Positions 26,922 to 36,919 of a stretch of DNA of 64,000 nucleotides are shown piece after piece; the first letter of the stretch is position 1, and each line of letters begins with the position of its first letter. The stretch is from G965216695 sp965216695. Its GTDB lineage: Bacteria; Pseudomonadota; Gammaproteobacteria; Pseudomonadales; Azotimanducaceae. The DNA is taken from assembly GCA_965216695.1 (NCBI GenBank), contig OZ244212.1, forward strand, positions 186,001 through 250,000, in the 5' to 3' direction. The notes under the pieces are model-generated. The model was given only the letters and a program-made list of their open reading frames with translations, had not been told where the DNA came from and did not search any database. A program made the translations under genes and the position numbers.

Positions 26922-29507
26922 CTATCCCGACGTAACACGGGCCCGCGGCGTAGTCGCCACCAGCATCGCCGGTAGAAGCGTCAGGTTGGTCAACAGCGCA
27001 AACGCCATTGCAATCGAGACCATGATGCCGAACATCATTGTCGGCACGAAGTTGGAGAATGCGAGCACCGAAAATCCGATGATGACGGTTACCGTCGTGA
27101 AGTAGAGCGCGCGGCCCGTGCTCGCATGCGCCCACGCCACGGCAATGCGCGGATCGTCCCAGTTGTGGCGTTCGATTCGGTAGCGATACAGATAGTGGAT
27201 CGCGTTATCCACACCGATGCCGATACTCACGGCGGCAATGGTCGTCGTCATCATGTCCAGCGGAATCCGTAGGTAGCCCATCGTGCCGATCACGGTAGCT
27301 GCGGCGAGCATGTTCGGTATCAGTCCGAGCACCGCGTAACGAAACGAGCGGAGAAGCAACACGAACATTACGAATGTGGCGAGTACCACGTACGACAAGG
27401 TATCCACCTGGGAATCGAACAGCTGCCTCAACATACTGTTGAACAGCACCATCATGCCCGTAACCTGCACCTCGTCTGTTTCAAAACCAAGATCGTCGCT
27501 CGCGTAGGAGATTACCGACGCCGCAAAGTCGTCGCGGTCGAAGCTGGGGCCGCTTTCTTTCACCCGCGCTGAGAGCCGGATCATGCCCTCGCCGGCGCTA
27601 GCGTACGGCGCGATCAGTTCGTCGCGCAGGTTCTCGGGCAGTGCGCCGAGAATTCCGGCAATCTGGGGTCCGGTCAGCTTGCGCCCATTGGTGAACTCGC
27701 GCGCGAGCGCTTCAAGCGACGCAAGCGATATTACCTTGCCAACAAACGGATGAGACTCGAGAAAGCGGTGCATCTGCTCAACTTTGTCGAGCTTGTCGCG
27801 CGTAAACCAGTAACGTTCAGGGAAGTCAGTTCCGGAACCGGTCGCGCCAGATTCCGAAAAGTCATCGCCGTCAGCGAAATCGTCGGCAAAGTCATCAGCG
27901 AAGTCGTCTGCGACTTGTTCTGAAAAATCGTCCGCGAAATCGTCGGAGAAGTCGTCCCCGGCGCCGCTGTCGTCATCGATCGCAAACCCGCCGGTTTCGT
28001 AGCGCGGAAACTCGAGGATCACGTCAAACGGGACGGTACCACCCAATTTCTGATCGATGAACGCCATGCCCGAATAAATTTCCGTGTCAGGCTGGAAGTA
28101 GTCCACGAAGCGGTTGTCCAGCGATACGCGTTGCAACCCGACAACCGCAAGTGCCGCGATAACGACCGCAAGGCCCAGAACCTTGAACGTATGCCACCTT
28201 GCAAAGTGCGCCAGCGCGCGCGTTAACGACAGCTCCTTGCGCTCAATGGGTCTGCCGACCTTGGGGAACAGAGCCAGCGCGGCAGGGAAGAAGGTGAACG
28301 ACACGCAGAACGCGACTGCGATGCCAAGACACATCATCCACCCGAAGTCCTCTACCGGCAGAATCCGACTCACCGTGAGCGAGCCGAACGCCACCATCGT
28401 CGTTAACGCCGTATAGAAGCAGGGGGCAAACTTGGTGCGCATCGTCTCTTTGACCAATCCGATTGGAGACAGCTGGTCTCGCGACGCACGAAGTTCCCGG
28501 TACTGCACGATCAGGTGAATCGACAACGACGTGCTGACGATGGTTAGAAGCGACACGAAGTTCGACGAAATCACCGTGGCCGGCCGATCGAGAAATCCTA
28601 GAATTCCGGCGGTAACAACGTTTGTGAGGGCACCCGAGAAGACCGGCAGAAACACCCAGCGCAGCCGCCGGAAGAACGCAAACAGCGCAAGCATCATCAG
28701 CAACAGCACTGTTGTGCCGAAGATTATCAGGTCGCGTTTCACAAAACGGATCATGTCGGCGGCGATCATCGGAACCCCGCCTAAGTAGAGTTCCGCGTGC
28801 TCCGCATACGCGTCACGCACGCTGCGAACCGTGTCGATCAGCTGTTGCCTATCAGTGAGGAACGCTTCGCGCGCTTGCGCGAACGCCGCTTCCGCGGCCA
28901 CGAGCGCTTTCGTAGATTCACTACCTGCCGGAACTTCGGCCAATAAGCGGTCCCGTTCCGCCTGCGCGTCAATGAACGCGCGGGGACGTTCCAGATCGAT
29001 GCGTATCGCGCTGGTGGAGGCGTCCTCGGTAATCAGGAGCTCTCGAAACAGCGGGCTCTCCGCCAGTTCCACCGCCGCGAGCGCACGGTCCACATCCTCA
29101 GAACGCAGGGTCTTGAAACCGTCCGCTAGTTCGCTGATCGGCACAGGCGGACTGCGAAGCAGCGGAACGTCCAGTATGGAAAAGGTTCCTGCAACGCCCT
29201 CAATGGCCGCAAGGTCCCCGAGTAAGCGGTCGAGTACCGCAAGATTCTCGGGATCCAGCGCTGCACCTGTGTGCGGCGAGAACGTCAGCAGCAAAAATCC
29301 GTCGCCGCCGAACTCTGCCGAAACGCGCTCGTACGCGGCAAGGTCCGGGTCACCATCCACCACCAACGTCTCGGACGATGCATCGAAGCGGAAATTACCG
29401 AGCTGCCAGACTGACCAGGCACCTACCGCGACTACGAAAGCGAGCACGATCAGCGGCCGCTCGAGCGCACGCAGATAGGCTGTGACCAGCACGTTGAACG
29501 AAAACAT
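26922..29507 (-). CDS. MMPL/RND-superfamily exporter with an acidic repeat insert
   Basis: 861 aa inner-membrane protein with the RND duplication: one helix, a large periplasmic loop (about 40-250), five helices, then the same again. Conserved pieces are LTIVSTSLSIHLIVQYRELR, SIGIGVDNAIHYLYRYR and the last FMFGIMVS-type helices. Relatives export lipids or hopanoids, or lack a known substrate. At about residues 508-560 in the second loop there is a run of (A/S)DDF tetrapeptides, coded by near-repeats at 27830-27985, not expected in the family. The next gene upstream (bkdB) ends two bases before the start, so they may be co-transcribed. Confidence 0.88.
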   Translation of the reverse strand: MFSFNVLVTAYLRALERPLIVLAFVVAVGAWSVWQLGNFRFDASSETLVVDGDPDLAAYERVSAEFGGDGFLLLTFSPHTGAALDPENLAVLDRLLGDLAAIEGVAGTFSILDVPLLRSPPVPISELADGFKTLRSEDVDRALAAVELAESPLFRELLITEDASTSAIRIDLERPRAFIDAQAERDRLLAEVPAGSESTKALVAAEAAFAQAREAFLTDRQQLIDTVRSVRDAYAEHAELYLGGVPMIAADMIRFVKRDLIIFGTTVLLLMMLALFAFFRRLRWVFLPVFSGALTNVVTAGILGFLDRPATVISSNFVSLLTIVSTSLSIHLIVQYRELRASRDQLSPIGLVKETMRTKFAPCFYTALTTMVAFGSLTVSRILPVEDFGWMMCLGIAVAFCVSFTFFPAALALFPKVGRPIERKELSLTRALAHFARWHTFKVLGLAVVIAALAVVGLQRVSLDNRFVDYFQPDTEIYSGMAFIDQKLGGTVPFDVILEFPRYETGGFAIDDDSGAGDDFSDDFADDFSEQVADDFADDFADDFADGDDFSESGATGSGTDFPERYWFTRDKLDKVEQMHRFLESHPFVGKVISLASLEALAREFTNGRKLTGPQIAGILGALPENLRDELIAPYASAGEGMIRLSARVKESGPSFDRDDFAASVISYASDDLGFETDEVQVTGMMVLFNSMLRQLFDSQVDTLSYVVLATFVMFVLLLRSFRYAVLGLIPNMLAAATVIGTMGYLRIPLDMMTTTIAAVSIGIGVDNAIHYLYRYRIERHNWDDPRIAVAWAHASTGRALYFTTVTVIIGFSVLAFSNFVPTMMFGIMVSIAMAFALLTNLTLLPAMLVATTPRARVTSG

Positions 29508-29509
29508 AC

Positions 29510-30829
29510 TCAGTCCGCCGGCATGAACAGTAGCGCCGGCTGCTCCAAGCGTTTTTTCATTTCCTGAATGAGTACCGCCGCGTCGTACCCGTCCACAAAC
29601 CGGTGATCGAATGAGCCCGACAGGTTCATCATGGTGCGCACGGTAACTGCATTGTCGACGACAACCGGACGCGGCACGGCCTTGTTCACGCCGATGATGG
29701 CTACCTCCGGGTAGTTGATGACAGGCGTCGTTACAATGCCGCCGATTCGGCCGAGACTCGTGATCGTTACGGTGGATCCTGTCAGTTCTTCCCGGCGAGC
29801 GGTGTTGTTGCGGGCTGCATCCGCAACGCGCGCAATCTCAGCGTAGAGCCCGAGCAGTTCCAGGCGGTGCGCATTTCGCACTACCGGCACCTTCAGTCCG
29901 TCCGCGGTCTGTGTTGCAATCCCCAGGTGCACGTCTTCGTGCACCGCCAAAATCTCCCGCTCGGAATCGAACCGTGCGTTGCAATGCGGTTGGGTTCGCA
30001 ACGCCTGCATCAGCGCGATTGCAATGAACGGGAGAACCGAGAGGGAAGGCCGGTCGCCGTCGTTCAGTGTCTTGCGCAGCGATTCCAACGCTGAGACGTC
30101 CACTTCCTCCACGTACGCAAAGTGCGGGATCTCCTGCTTGCTCTCGCGCATGCGCTGCGCGATGACGCGGCGTACGCCGATTATGCGGCGTTCCTCGACG
30201 CGCCCGCTTGCCGATCTATCTGCCGCTGTCGCGTTGGCGGCGGGTCCCGCAGCGTGGCTTGCAAGGTCCTGCTTCAGGATGCGTCCGCGCGGTCCGCTAC
30301 CGGAAATCTGTGCCAGATCAATCCCCAGCTCTTTGGCGCGACGGCGCACCGCCGGCGACGTGAGAATCTTGCGATCCGAACGTGGGGTGGATGCGTCGGC
30401 GTCTCGCACTTGCGGCTCCGCGGCCTCAGCTGTTGGACTCGGCGTCGGCGTGGGCGCTTCTTTCTCCGGTGGCGCCGGCGGGGTCGGTTCGGGGTCGCGG
30501 GGTTCGGAAGCAGGCTTCTCCGCTAAGGCTGGCTCGGCGTTCGCCCGGGCGGTGTCTGACGCCACCGCTGCGCCGGCGTCGCGATCCGCCCCGGTCTGGA
30601 ACACAATCAGCTCGGCACCCACCGCAACCATGTCACCGGGCTCGCCGCTGGTGCGTACCACCACGCCGGTTACCGGCGCAGGGACCTCGACGTTGGCCTT
30701 GTCCGTCATCACATCAACAATGATCTGATCTTCGGTGACTGCGTCGCCCGGCCGCACGTGCCATTCCACAATCTCGGCTTCAACCGTGCCCTCGCCAAGG
30801 TCGGGAAGCTTGAAAACGAACTCGCTCAT
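29510..30829 (-). CDS. bkdB: Branched-chain alpha-keto acid dehydrogenase E2 component
   Basis: 439 aa dihydrolipoamide acyltransferase. One lipoyl domain with the lipoylated Lys in DVMTDKANVEVPAP, a Pro/Glu/Ala linker (about 80-150), a peripheral subunit-binding domain (TSPAVRRRAKELGIDLAQI), a second linker, then the acyltransferase domain ending in FDHRFVDGYDAAVL with the catalytic His-Asp. The start at 30829 (MSEFVFKLPDLGEG) overlaps the bkdA2 stop by ATGA. No E3 (lipoamide dehydrogenase) gene is nearby, so the general E3 is presumably shared. Branched-chain specificity rests on the E1 partners. Confidence 0.92.
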   Translation of the reverse strand: MSEFVFKLPDLGEGTVEAEIVEWHVRPGDAVTEDQIIVDVMTDKANVEVPAPVTGVVVRTSGEPGDMVAVGAELIVFQTGADRDAGAAVASDTARANAEPALAEKPASEPRDPEPTPPAPPEKEAPTPTPSPTAEAAEPQVRDADASTPRSDRKILTSPAVRRRAKELGIDLAQISGSGPRGRILKQDLASHAAGPAANATAADRSASGRVEERRIIGVRRVIAQRMRESKQEIPHFAYVEEVDVSALESLRKTLNDGDRPSLSVLPFIAIALMQALRTQPHCNARFDSEREILAVHEDVHLGIATQTADGLKVPVVRNAHRLELLGLYAEIARVADAARNNTARREELTGSTVTITSLGRIGGIVTTPVINYPEVAIIGVNKAVPRPVVVDNAVTVRTMMNLSGSFDHRFVDGYDAAVLIQEMKKRLEQPALLFMPAD

Positions 30830-31842
30830 TCGCCCTCCAGCACTTCTTCCATGGCTCGGCCAATGCGCTTCGGCCCCGGGAAGTATTCCCACTCGAACGC
30901 ATGCGGGTAGGGCGTATCCCAGCCCGTGACGCGTTTGATCGGTGCTTCCAGATGAAAGAAGCAGCTCTCCTGCACGGTCGCCGAAAGCTCCGCCCCGAAG
31001 CCGCCGAAACGCGTGGCCTCATGCACAATCACGCACCGTCCGGTTTTCTGAACCGATGTACGGATCGTCTCAACGTCCAGCGGCGAGAGCGTCCGCAGAT
31101 CGATGATTTCCGCGCTCACGTCATATTCTTTGGCGGCCGCTTGCGCGACGTGAACGAGCGTGCCGTAACACAACAGCGTTAGATCCTCGCCTTCCTCCAC
31201 CACTTCCGCGCGACCGATGGGCACCGTGTAGTACTCGGCTGGAACATCACTCTTCGGATGATTGGTCCACGGCACGGCCGGCCGGTCGGGATACCCTTCA
31301 AACGGCCCGTTGTAGATCCGTTTGGGTTCGAAGAACACCACGGGGTCGTCGTCTTCGATGGCGCTGATCAAGAGTCCTTTGGCATCGTGCGGATTGGACG
31401 GCATGATCACTTTAATGCCGCTCACATGCGTAAAGATGCCCTCAGGACTCTGCGAGTGCGTCTGGCCACCGCGAATACCGCCGCCCGAGGGGGCGCGTAT
31501 CGTTACCGGCGCAAAGAAATCTCCGCCTGTGCGGTAGCGGAGGCGTGCAAGTTCACTCACCACCTGGTCGAAGCCGGGGTAGATGTAGTCGGCAAACTGA
31601 ATCTCGGCCACCGGTCGCAAATCGTTTACCGCCATGCCGATTGCTGTCGCAATAATTCCACCCTCGGCAATGGGGGTGTCAATCACACGGTGTTCACCGT
31701 ATTTACGTTGCAGCCCCTCGGTACAGCGGAAGACGCCGCCGAAGTAGCCCACATCCTGGCCCATCACCACCACGTTTGAGTCGCGATCGAGCATAATGTC
31801 CATCGCGGAGTTCAACGCCTGGATCATGTTCATTCGGGGCAT
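30826..31842 (-). CDS. bkdA2: Branched-chain alpha-keto acid dehydrogenase E1 beta subunit
   Basis: 338 aa transketolase-like subunit. The N-terminal pyrimidine-binding domain has VMGQDVGYFGGVFRCTEGL and IDTPIAEGGIIATAIGMA (Glu contacting thiamine), and the C-terminal domain has EIIDLRTLSPLD and HEATRFGGFGAE. Length and sequence fit the Pseudomonas BkdA2 pattern rather than pyruvate dehydrogenase. The middle gene of three, ten bases after bkdA1 and overlapping bkdB by four bases. Confidence 0.93.
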   Translation of the reverse strand: MPRMNMIQALNSAMDIMLDRDSNVVVMGQDVGYFGGVFRCTEGLQRKYGEHRVIDTPIAEGGIIATAIGMAVNDLRPVAEIQFADYIYPGFDQVVSELARLRYRTGGDFFAPVTIRAPSGGGIRGGQTHSQSPEGIFTHVSGIKVIMPSNPHDAKGLLISAIEDDDPVVFFEPKRIYNGPFEGYPDRPAVPWTNHPKSDVPAEYYTVPIGRAEVVEEGEDLTLLCYGTLVHVAQAAAKEYDVSAEIIDLRTLSPLDVETIRTSVQKTGRCVIVHEATRFGGFGAELSATVQESCFFHLEAPIKRVTGWDTPYPHAFEWEYFPGPKRIGRAMEEVLEGE

Positions 31843-31851
31843 GGGTTAACC

Positions 31852-33087
31852 CTAATCTTCCAGACTGCGCATTTCTTCGCGCTGCTCGATCAGATGCTGC
31901 GGCATATCGCGAAAGACGTCTTCAAACAGTTCGTTTTTGTCCAACCAGGGACCCTCAGACATCGTGCCGTACGTCTGCGCTTCCTCCCAGCACTCCAAAA
32001 CGTGCGCATCCAGTTCGTCCACCAGCGCCTGGTGGCGCTCTTCAGACCAGTGTCCCTCGCTGATCAGATGATCCTTCAGCCGCGTTACCGGATCCCCCAA
32101 CGGCCACGCACTCGCTTCGTCTTTCGGCCGATACAGTGACGGATCGTCGCTGGTGGAGTGCGCTGCGGTGCGGTAAGTCACGTGTTCGATGATTGTGGGA
32201 CCCTTGCCGGTGCGCGCCCGCTCCGTCGCCCAACGGGTGACCGCGTAGACCGCCAGAAAGTCATTGCCGTCGACACGTATCCCAGGAATACCATAGCCAT
32301 GACCGCGGGCCGCAAATGGCCGGCGGTCGCCGCCGGCAAACCCCTGAAACGTCGAAATGGCCCATTGATTGTTAACAATGTTCAGTATCACCGGCGCCTG
32401 ATAAACCGACGCGAACAACACCGCGTGATGAAAGTCCGCCGCAGCCGTGCTGCCTTCGCCGGTCCAGGCAACCGCGATGTCGTCTTCGCCTTTAATCGCA
32501 GACGCCATGGCCCAGCCGACGGCTTGGGGGTACTGAGTCGTGAGGTTGCCCGAGATCGAAAATATGTTCCCGCGGGCCCAGTGATACATGATCGGCATCT
32601 GCCGGCCCTTGCACATGTCTTTGGAGTTCGACAGGCACTGACACATCAGGTCCACGAGGCTGCGGCCACGCGTAATCTGCGTGCCCTGAACCCGGTAAGT
32701 GGGAAACAGCATGTCGCTCGGCCGCAGGGCCATGGTCTGCGCCACGGCAATCGCTTCTTCGCCCGTGGACTGCATGTAGAACGAGATCTTCCCCTGGCGT
32801 TGCATACGCAGCATGCGGGCGTCGTACGCACGTGTGAGCAGCATATTGCGTAAACCGATCTGCAGCTCCTGCGGATCCAGATGCGGGTCCCAGGGACCCA
32901 CCGCATCGTGGTCGTCATCGAGCACGCGCACGAGTTCGAACGCCAGGTCGTCGATCTCGCGCGCCGGCAGATTTACGTCCGGGCGCGCCACGGCGCCGGC
33001 CGGCGAAAGCGCTACGTAGTCGAAGTCCGGCGTGTCTCCGGGCCGAGCAGGGGCATGCGGTATATGCAGCCGTGATTTACGGCTCAT
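31852..33087 (-). CDS. bkdA1: Branched-chain alpha-keto acid dehydrogenase E1 alpha subunit
   Basis: 411 aa thiamine-diphosphate enzyme that decarboxylates the 2-oxo acids from Leu, Ile and Val. The ThDP motif is WTGEGSTAAADFHHAV to IVNNQWAISTF, with TYRTAAHSTSDDPSLYRP near the active-site loop. The N-terminal 60-residue extension is typical of the BkdA1 type. The start at 33087 is chosen for the GAGGACG ribosome site; a 21-residue upstream extension is unlikely. First gene of the bkd operon, divergent from ETF-QO. Confidence 0.93.
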   Translation of the reverse strand: MSRKSRLHIPHAPARPGDTPDFDYVALSPAGAVARPDVNLPAREIDDLAFELVRVLDDDHDAVGPWDPHLDPQELQIGLRNMLLTRAYDARMLRMQRQGKISFYMQSTGEEAIAVAQTMALRPSDMLFPTYRVQGTQITRGRSLVDLMCQCLSNSKDMCKGRQMPIMYHWARGNIFSISGNLTTQYPQAVGWAMASAIKGEDDIAVAWTGEGSTAAADFHHAVLFASVYQAPVILNIVNNQWAISTFQGFAGGDRRPFAARGHGYGIPGIRVDGNDFLAVYAVTRWATERARTGKGPTIIEHVTYRTAAHSTSDDPSLYRPKDEASAWPLGDPVTRLKDHLISEGHWSEERHQALVDELDAHVLECWEEAQTYGTMSEGPWLDKNELFEDVFRDMPQHLIEQREEMRSLED

Positions 33088-33196
33088 CAAACGTCCTCTT
33101 TCTGATTGGCGCAAGGATAGGTCCTCCGCACCATCGCGTCCAAGGTCCACGCGGTCCTCCAGCGTTCCAAGACCGCCTTTGCGCGCGCCATCACGG

Positions 33197-33202
33197 TATA
33201 AT
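33197..33202 (+). promoter_or_regulatory. -10 element, probably of the ETF-QO gene
   Basis: Perfect TATAAT 40 bases before the GTG start of the ETF-QO gene, in the divergent gap with bkdA1. No good -35 lies at 16-18 bases; the call rests on the -10 alone. Confidence 0.4.
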
Positions 33203-33241
33203 CGCGCGTCATATCACTGATTTGGGCATGAGGAGCGCTGC

Positions 33242-34921
33242 GTGGCTGAGGCACAGGATCAAGCGATCGAGCGGGAATCGATGGAGTTCGACGTCGTCAT
33301 CGTAGGCGGCGGCCCGTCCGGCCTTGCGTGCGCGTGTCGCCTGATGCAACTCGCCGAGAAAACCGGCAGCGAAGTTTCCGTGTGCCTGGTCGAGAAAGGC
33401 AGCGAGATCGGCGCACACATTCTCTCGGGCGCAATTCTGGAACCCACCGCAATCAACGAGCTGTTCCCGGACTGGAAGGAACGCGGCGCGCCGTTGAATG
33501 CGCCGGTCACCGACGACAAAGTCTACTACCTTGTCAATGACACGAATCGTATTCTGGTGCCGTCGTTGTTCATCCCAGCAGCGACGCACAACCACGGTAA
33601 CTACGCCGTCAGCCTTGGCAACGTATGCCGGTGGCTGGGAGAACAGGCAGAGGCCATGGGCGTGAACGTGTTCCCCGGCTTTGCTGCTGCTGAGGTGCTC
33701 TACAACGACGACGGCAGCATCAAAGGCGTAGCGACCGGTGATATGGGCGTAGGCGCCGACGGAGAACACAAACCAACCTTCGCACCCGGATACGAACTGC
33801 ACGCGAAATACACCGTCTTCGCCGAAGGCTGTCGCGGTCACCTCGGCAAACAGCTCATCCGAAAGTTCGGGTTGGACGACGAGTCAGCAACCCAGCACTA
33901 CGGAATCGGGTTCAAAGAACTGTGGGATGTAGACCCGGCAAAACACGAACTGGGCAAGGTGTTGCACACGGTCGGCTGGCCGCTCGGTCATCTCCCCGGA
34001 TCGGCAACGGGCGGGTCGTATCTGTACCACCTGGAGAACAACCAGGTATCGCTCGGACTGATCGTCGACCTCGCGTACAAGAACCCCCATCTCAGTCCGT
34101 TCGACGAGTTTCAACGCTGGAAACACCATCCGCTGATTAGCGAGGTGTTGGAAGACGGCAAGCGCGTCTCCTACGGTGCACGCGCGGTCGTGAAAGGCGG
34201 CCCGCAGGCGCTTCCCAAACTCACGCTTCCCGGCGGACTGCTGGTTGGCGACGATGCGGGCTTTTTGAACCCGCTAAAGATCAAAGGCAGCCACACGGCC
34301 ATGAAGTCCGGCATGCTCGCCGCCGAAACCGTGTTTGCCGCCGTCGCCGCCGGTCAGGCGCATTCGGACCTCGCTGAGTTTCGCAGCGCCTTCGAACACA
34401 GTTGGCTGCATGACGAACTGCATTCCGCCCGCAACGCAATGCCCGCTCTGCACAAGTTCGGCATGCTGCTCGGCTCGGCCTACAGTTCCATGGAAAGCCT
34501 GGTATTACGCAGCAACACGCCGTGGACCATCGACGATCCAACACCGGATCACGCCACACTGAAGCTTGCGAGCGACGCGCCAACGATCGACTACCCGAAG
34601 CCGGATGGGGTCCTCTCATTCGACAAGCTGTCGTCGGTGTATCTGTCCAATACCAATCACGAAGAAGATCAGCCGTGCCATCTGGTGCTGCAAGATCCCA
34701 GTATTCCGATTCAGGAGAATCTGCCGAAGTACGACGAACCCGCGCAGCGCTACTGTCCTGCAGGCGTGTACGAAGTGGTGGAAGAGGGTGGAGCACCCAC
34801 CTTTCAGATCAATGCGCAGAACTGCGTGCACTGCAAGACGTGCGACATCAAAGACCCGGCGCAGAACATCAACTGGGTAGTACCCGAAGGAACCGGTGGC
34901 CCCAACTATCCCAATATGTGA
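33242..34921 (+). CDS. Electron-transfer flavoprotein-ubiquinone oxidoreductase
   Basis: 559 aa membrane-associated flavoprotein that moves electrons from ETF to ubiquinone. FAD fold at the N-terminus (FDVVIVGGGPSGLACACRL), quinone and membrane-surface region in the middle, and a C-terminal 4Fe-4S ferredoxin-like domain with CPAGVYE and NAQNCVHCKTCDIKDPAQNI. GTG start with GAGGAGCG upstream. It sits back to back with the bkd operon, which fits the shared pathway: branched-chain acyl-CoAs made by Bkd are oxidised by acyl-CoA dehydrogenases that need ETF. The ETF subunits are not in the window. Confidence 0.95.
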   Translation: MAEAQDQAIERESMEFDVVIVGGGPSGLACACRLMQLAEKTGSEVSVCLVEKGSEIGAHILSGAILEPTAINELFPDWKERGAPLNAPVTDDKVYYLVNDTNRILVPSLFIPAATHNHGNYAVSLGNVCRWLGEQAEAMGVNVFPGFAAAEVLYNDDGSIKGVATGDMGVGADGEHKPTFAPGYELHAKYTVFAEGCRGHLGKQLIRKFGLDDESATQHYGIGFKELWDVDPAKHELGKVLHTVGWPLGHLPGSATGGSYLYHLENNQVSLGLIVDLAYKNPHLSPFDEFQRWKHHPLISEVLEDGKRVSYGARAVVKGGPQALPKLTLPGGLLVGDDAGFLNPLKIKGSHTAMKSGMLAAETVFAAVAAGQAHSDLAEFRSAFEHSWLHDELHSARNAMPALHKFGMLLGSAYSSMESLVLRSNTPWTIDDPTPDHATLKLASDAPTIDYPKPDGVLSFDKLSSVYLSNTNHEEDQPCHLVLQDPSIPIQENLPKYDEPAQRYCPAGVYEVVEEGGAPTFQINAQNCVHCKTCDIKDPAQNINWVVPEGTGGPNYPNM

Positions 34922-34930
34922 GTTGGCGGG

Positions 34931-36919
34931 CTAACGCTGCTCGCCGATCGTCGAGTCCAGAAAGGACAGCATCTCGCCGTACAGACGCCGCCGGTTGTCG
35001 GGATCTACAAATCCGTGAACTTCACCCGATTCCCGCACCCACACCGGTGCGTTTCCGGCCCGCTCCAGTGCAGCCCGCATTCGGTGCGCATGGTCGATCG
35101 GCGCGCGCGCGTCGAGCGCACCGTGGGCAAGCAGCACACGGGCGGTAATTCGATCGGCGTGGAACACCGGCGAGCGCGCCTTAAGCGCTTCGTCCGATGG
35201 CAAGGTTGATCTCAGGTAGTTCCGGCCCAGCCAACGCCGTGGAATGTCCCCGCTTCGAAACATCAACGGCAGATCGTACACGCCGGCATAACCGATGGCA
35301 CATCGGTACAGGTCCGGTTCCTGGAATGCACCTGTCAGCGCCGCGTAGGCGCCGTACGAGCCGCCGAAAATACAGATCCGCGCCGGATCTGCGACCCCGT
35401 CCGCAATCGCCCAGCGTGTCGCGTCCGTAACATCGCGTTGCATCGCGCCGCCCCATTCGCCGAAGCCCTTCTCTTCGAAATGCCGGCCAAAGCCGCCGGA
35501 ACCGCGGTAGTTCACCTGCAACACGGCGTATCCAGCCGCGGCCAGCATCTGCACGTCTGCCTGAAACCCCCACATGTCGCGAACAAAGTGCGGCCCGCCA
35601 TGGATACGCACTACCAGCGGGAATGGCCGTTTACCGTGCGCTGGAATCGAGAGGTACGCAGGCACCGCGAGTCCATCCCGCACCCGTAGTTCCACCGGCT
35701 CCATCCGCGCCAGATCCTCGGCCCGGTGCCATGGCATCCGCTCTCCCAACTGTTGTATCCGGCCGCTGTCCGTATCGAACAACAGGTAGGTGCCGGGGTT
35801 TCTGTCCGAGGCCACCAACGCAACACCGTGGCGGCTGTCGCGGCTGATACTACCTATGGACACGTCGTGCCCCGGATACACGCGACGCAATCTCTGGTGA
35901 ATGGACACAAGCGGGTGGTCTGGCGGCTGCATATAGTGATAGGTGGGAACGTGCCGGTGTGTCTCCACCGCGTAGACGCTGCCGTAGTGATCCGCAAACG
36001 TGCGGTGAATATCTGCGTCTTCCTGCGCATGCAGCACTTCTTTTTTGCCGGTCGATGGCGACCAGCGAACCAGCGCGCGCGTGGATCGATCGACGGTCGA
36101 GTACGCGAGATACTGACTGTACGATGCGTCAGCGAGCGCTGCCAGCGGCACGGGGGCAAACGGCTCGATCGCGCCGGCATGTTGGGGGCTTGCCAACACG
36201 CGCTGGAACGTGCCTTCGCCGTCGAGCCGGTAGTGCACCTCGAAGTTCAGATCGGAGGTGGTACCAACGCTCAGCTCTACACGTCCGCGCGGTCCGCGAA
36301 TAAAGGTGCCGGAAACATTCGGCGACAAGGCCAACGTATGTTGCGCGCCGCTTCTAACGTTCAATCGCACGAGGCGGGTGCGTTCCCCGCGGTCGGAAAA
36401 CTCGTGCGTCTGCAACAGCACGTGCCGTGTATCGTTAATCAGCGGATCAACCAGCTGCGCCCACCGCCCGATGGCGCCCAACGTAGCCGCGCGCGCGTTG
36501 CTGCGCGAGCCGACGGCCTGTGCGCCGAAAAGCGCCTTACGATTGCGCCCCGACGCATCCATGCCGTAAACCTCACCTGTAGGCACTTTGCCATCCAACC
36601 GCCAGAACTGGCGCGATGGCCAGATCAATACGCGATCGTCGCTCGCCCACACGACACGGGCAATGCCTTCATTGTCGCCAAACCCGATCAATGCCCGGTG
36701 ATCGAGCGTCTTGCGATCCATAATGGAGAGAAACTCGCGCCCGTGTTCCCGACGCACAACTGCAAGGTGATCGCCGCCCGGTGATATCACAATGTCACTG
36801 ATGGCCGCTTGGCGGACGAACCGATCAATCAACGAATCATGTGGCGTCGCGGCCCGCGCCGTAACACTCACACTCAGGCAAAGCACCGCAGCCGCTAACC
36901 GCAGCGCGGGCGGATGCAT
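34931..36919 (-). CDS. S9 family prolyl oligopeptidase, secreted
   Basis: 662 aa from the ATG at 36919. A signal peptide ends near VTARAATP. The N-terminal part (about 30-380) has the repeated beta-blade pattern of the S9 propeller; the C-terminal part is the alpha/beta hydrolase peptidase with nucleophile GGSYGAYAAL, Asp in HGALDARAPID and His in GEVHGF. It looks like the acylaminoacyl-peptidase/dipeptidyl-peptidase branch. It overlaps the stop of the glyoxalase gene as TGATG and so follows it in an operon. Confidence 0.9.
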   Translation of the reverse strand: MHPPALRLAAAVLCLSVSVTARAATPHDSLIDRFVRQAAISDIVISPGGDHLAVVRREHGREFLSIMDRKTLDHRALIGFGDNEGIARVVWASDDRVLIWPSRQFWRLDGKVPTGEVYGMDASGRNRKALFGAQAVGSRSNARAATLGAIGRWAQLVDPLINDTRHVLLQTHEFSDRGERTRLVRLNVRSGAQHTLALSPNVSGTFIRGPRGRVELSVGTTSDLNFEVHYRLDGEGTFQRVLASPQHAGAIEPFAPVPLAALADASYSQYLAYSTVDRSTRALVRWSPSTGKKEVLHAQEDADIHRTFADHYGSVYAVETHRHVPTYHYMQPPDHPLVSIHQRLRRVYPGHDVSIGSISRDSRHGVALVASDRNPGTYLLFDTDSGRIQQLGERMPWHRAEDLARMEPVELRVRDGLAVPAYLSIPAHGKRPFPLVVRIHGGPHFVRDMWGFQADVQMLAAAGYAVLQVNYRGSGGFGRHFEEKGFGEWGGAMQRDVTDATRWAIADGVADPARICIFGGSYGAYAALTGAFQEPDLYRCAIGYAGVYDLPLMFRSGDIPRRWLGRNYLRSTLPSDEALKARSPVFHADRITARVLLAHGALDARAPIDHAHRMRAALERAGNAPVWVRESGEVHGFVDPDNRRRLYGEMLSFLDSTIGEQR

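Noticed and set aside
35726..36784. 352-codon plus-strand frame over the S9 peptidase
   Set aside because: Antisense to a complete peptidase with catalytic triad; no domain character.
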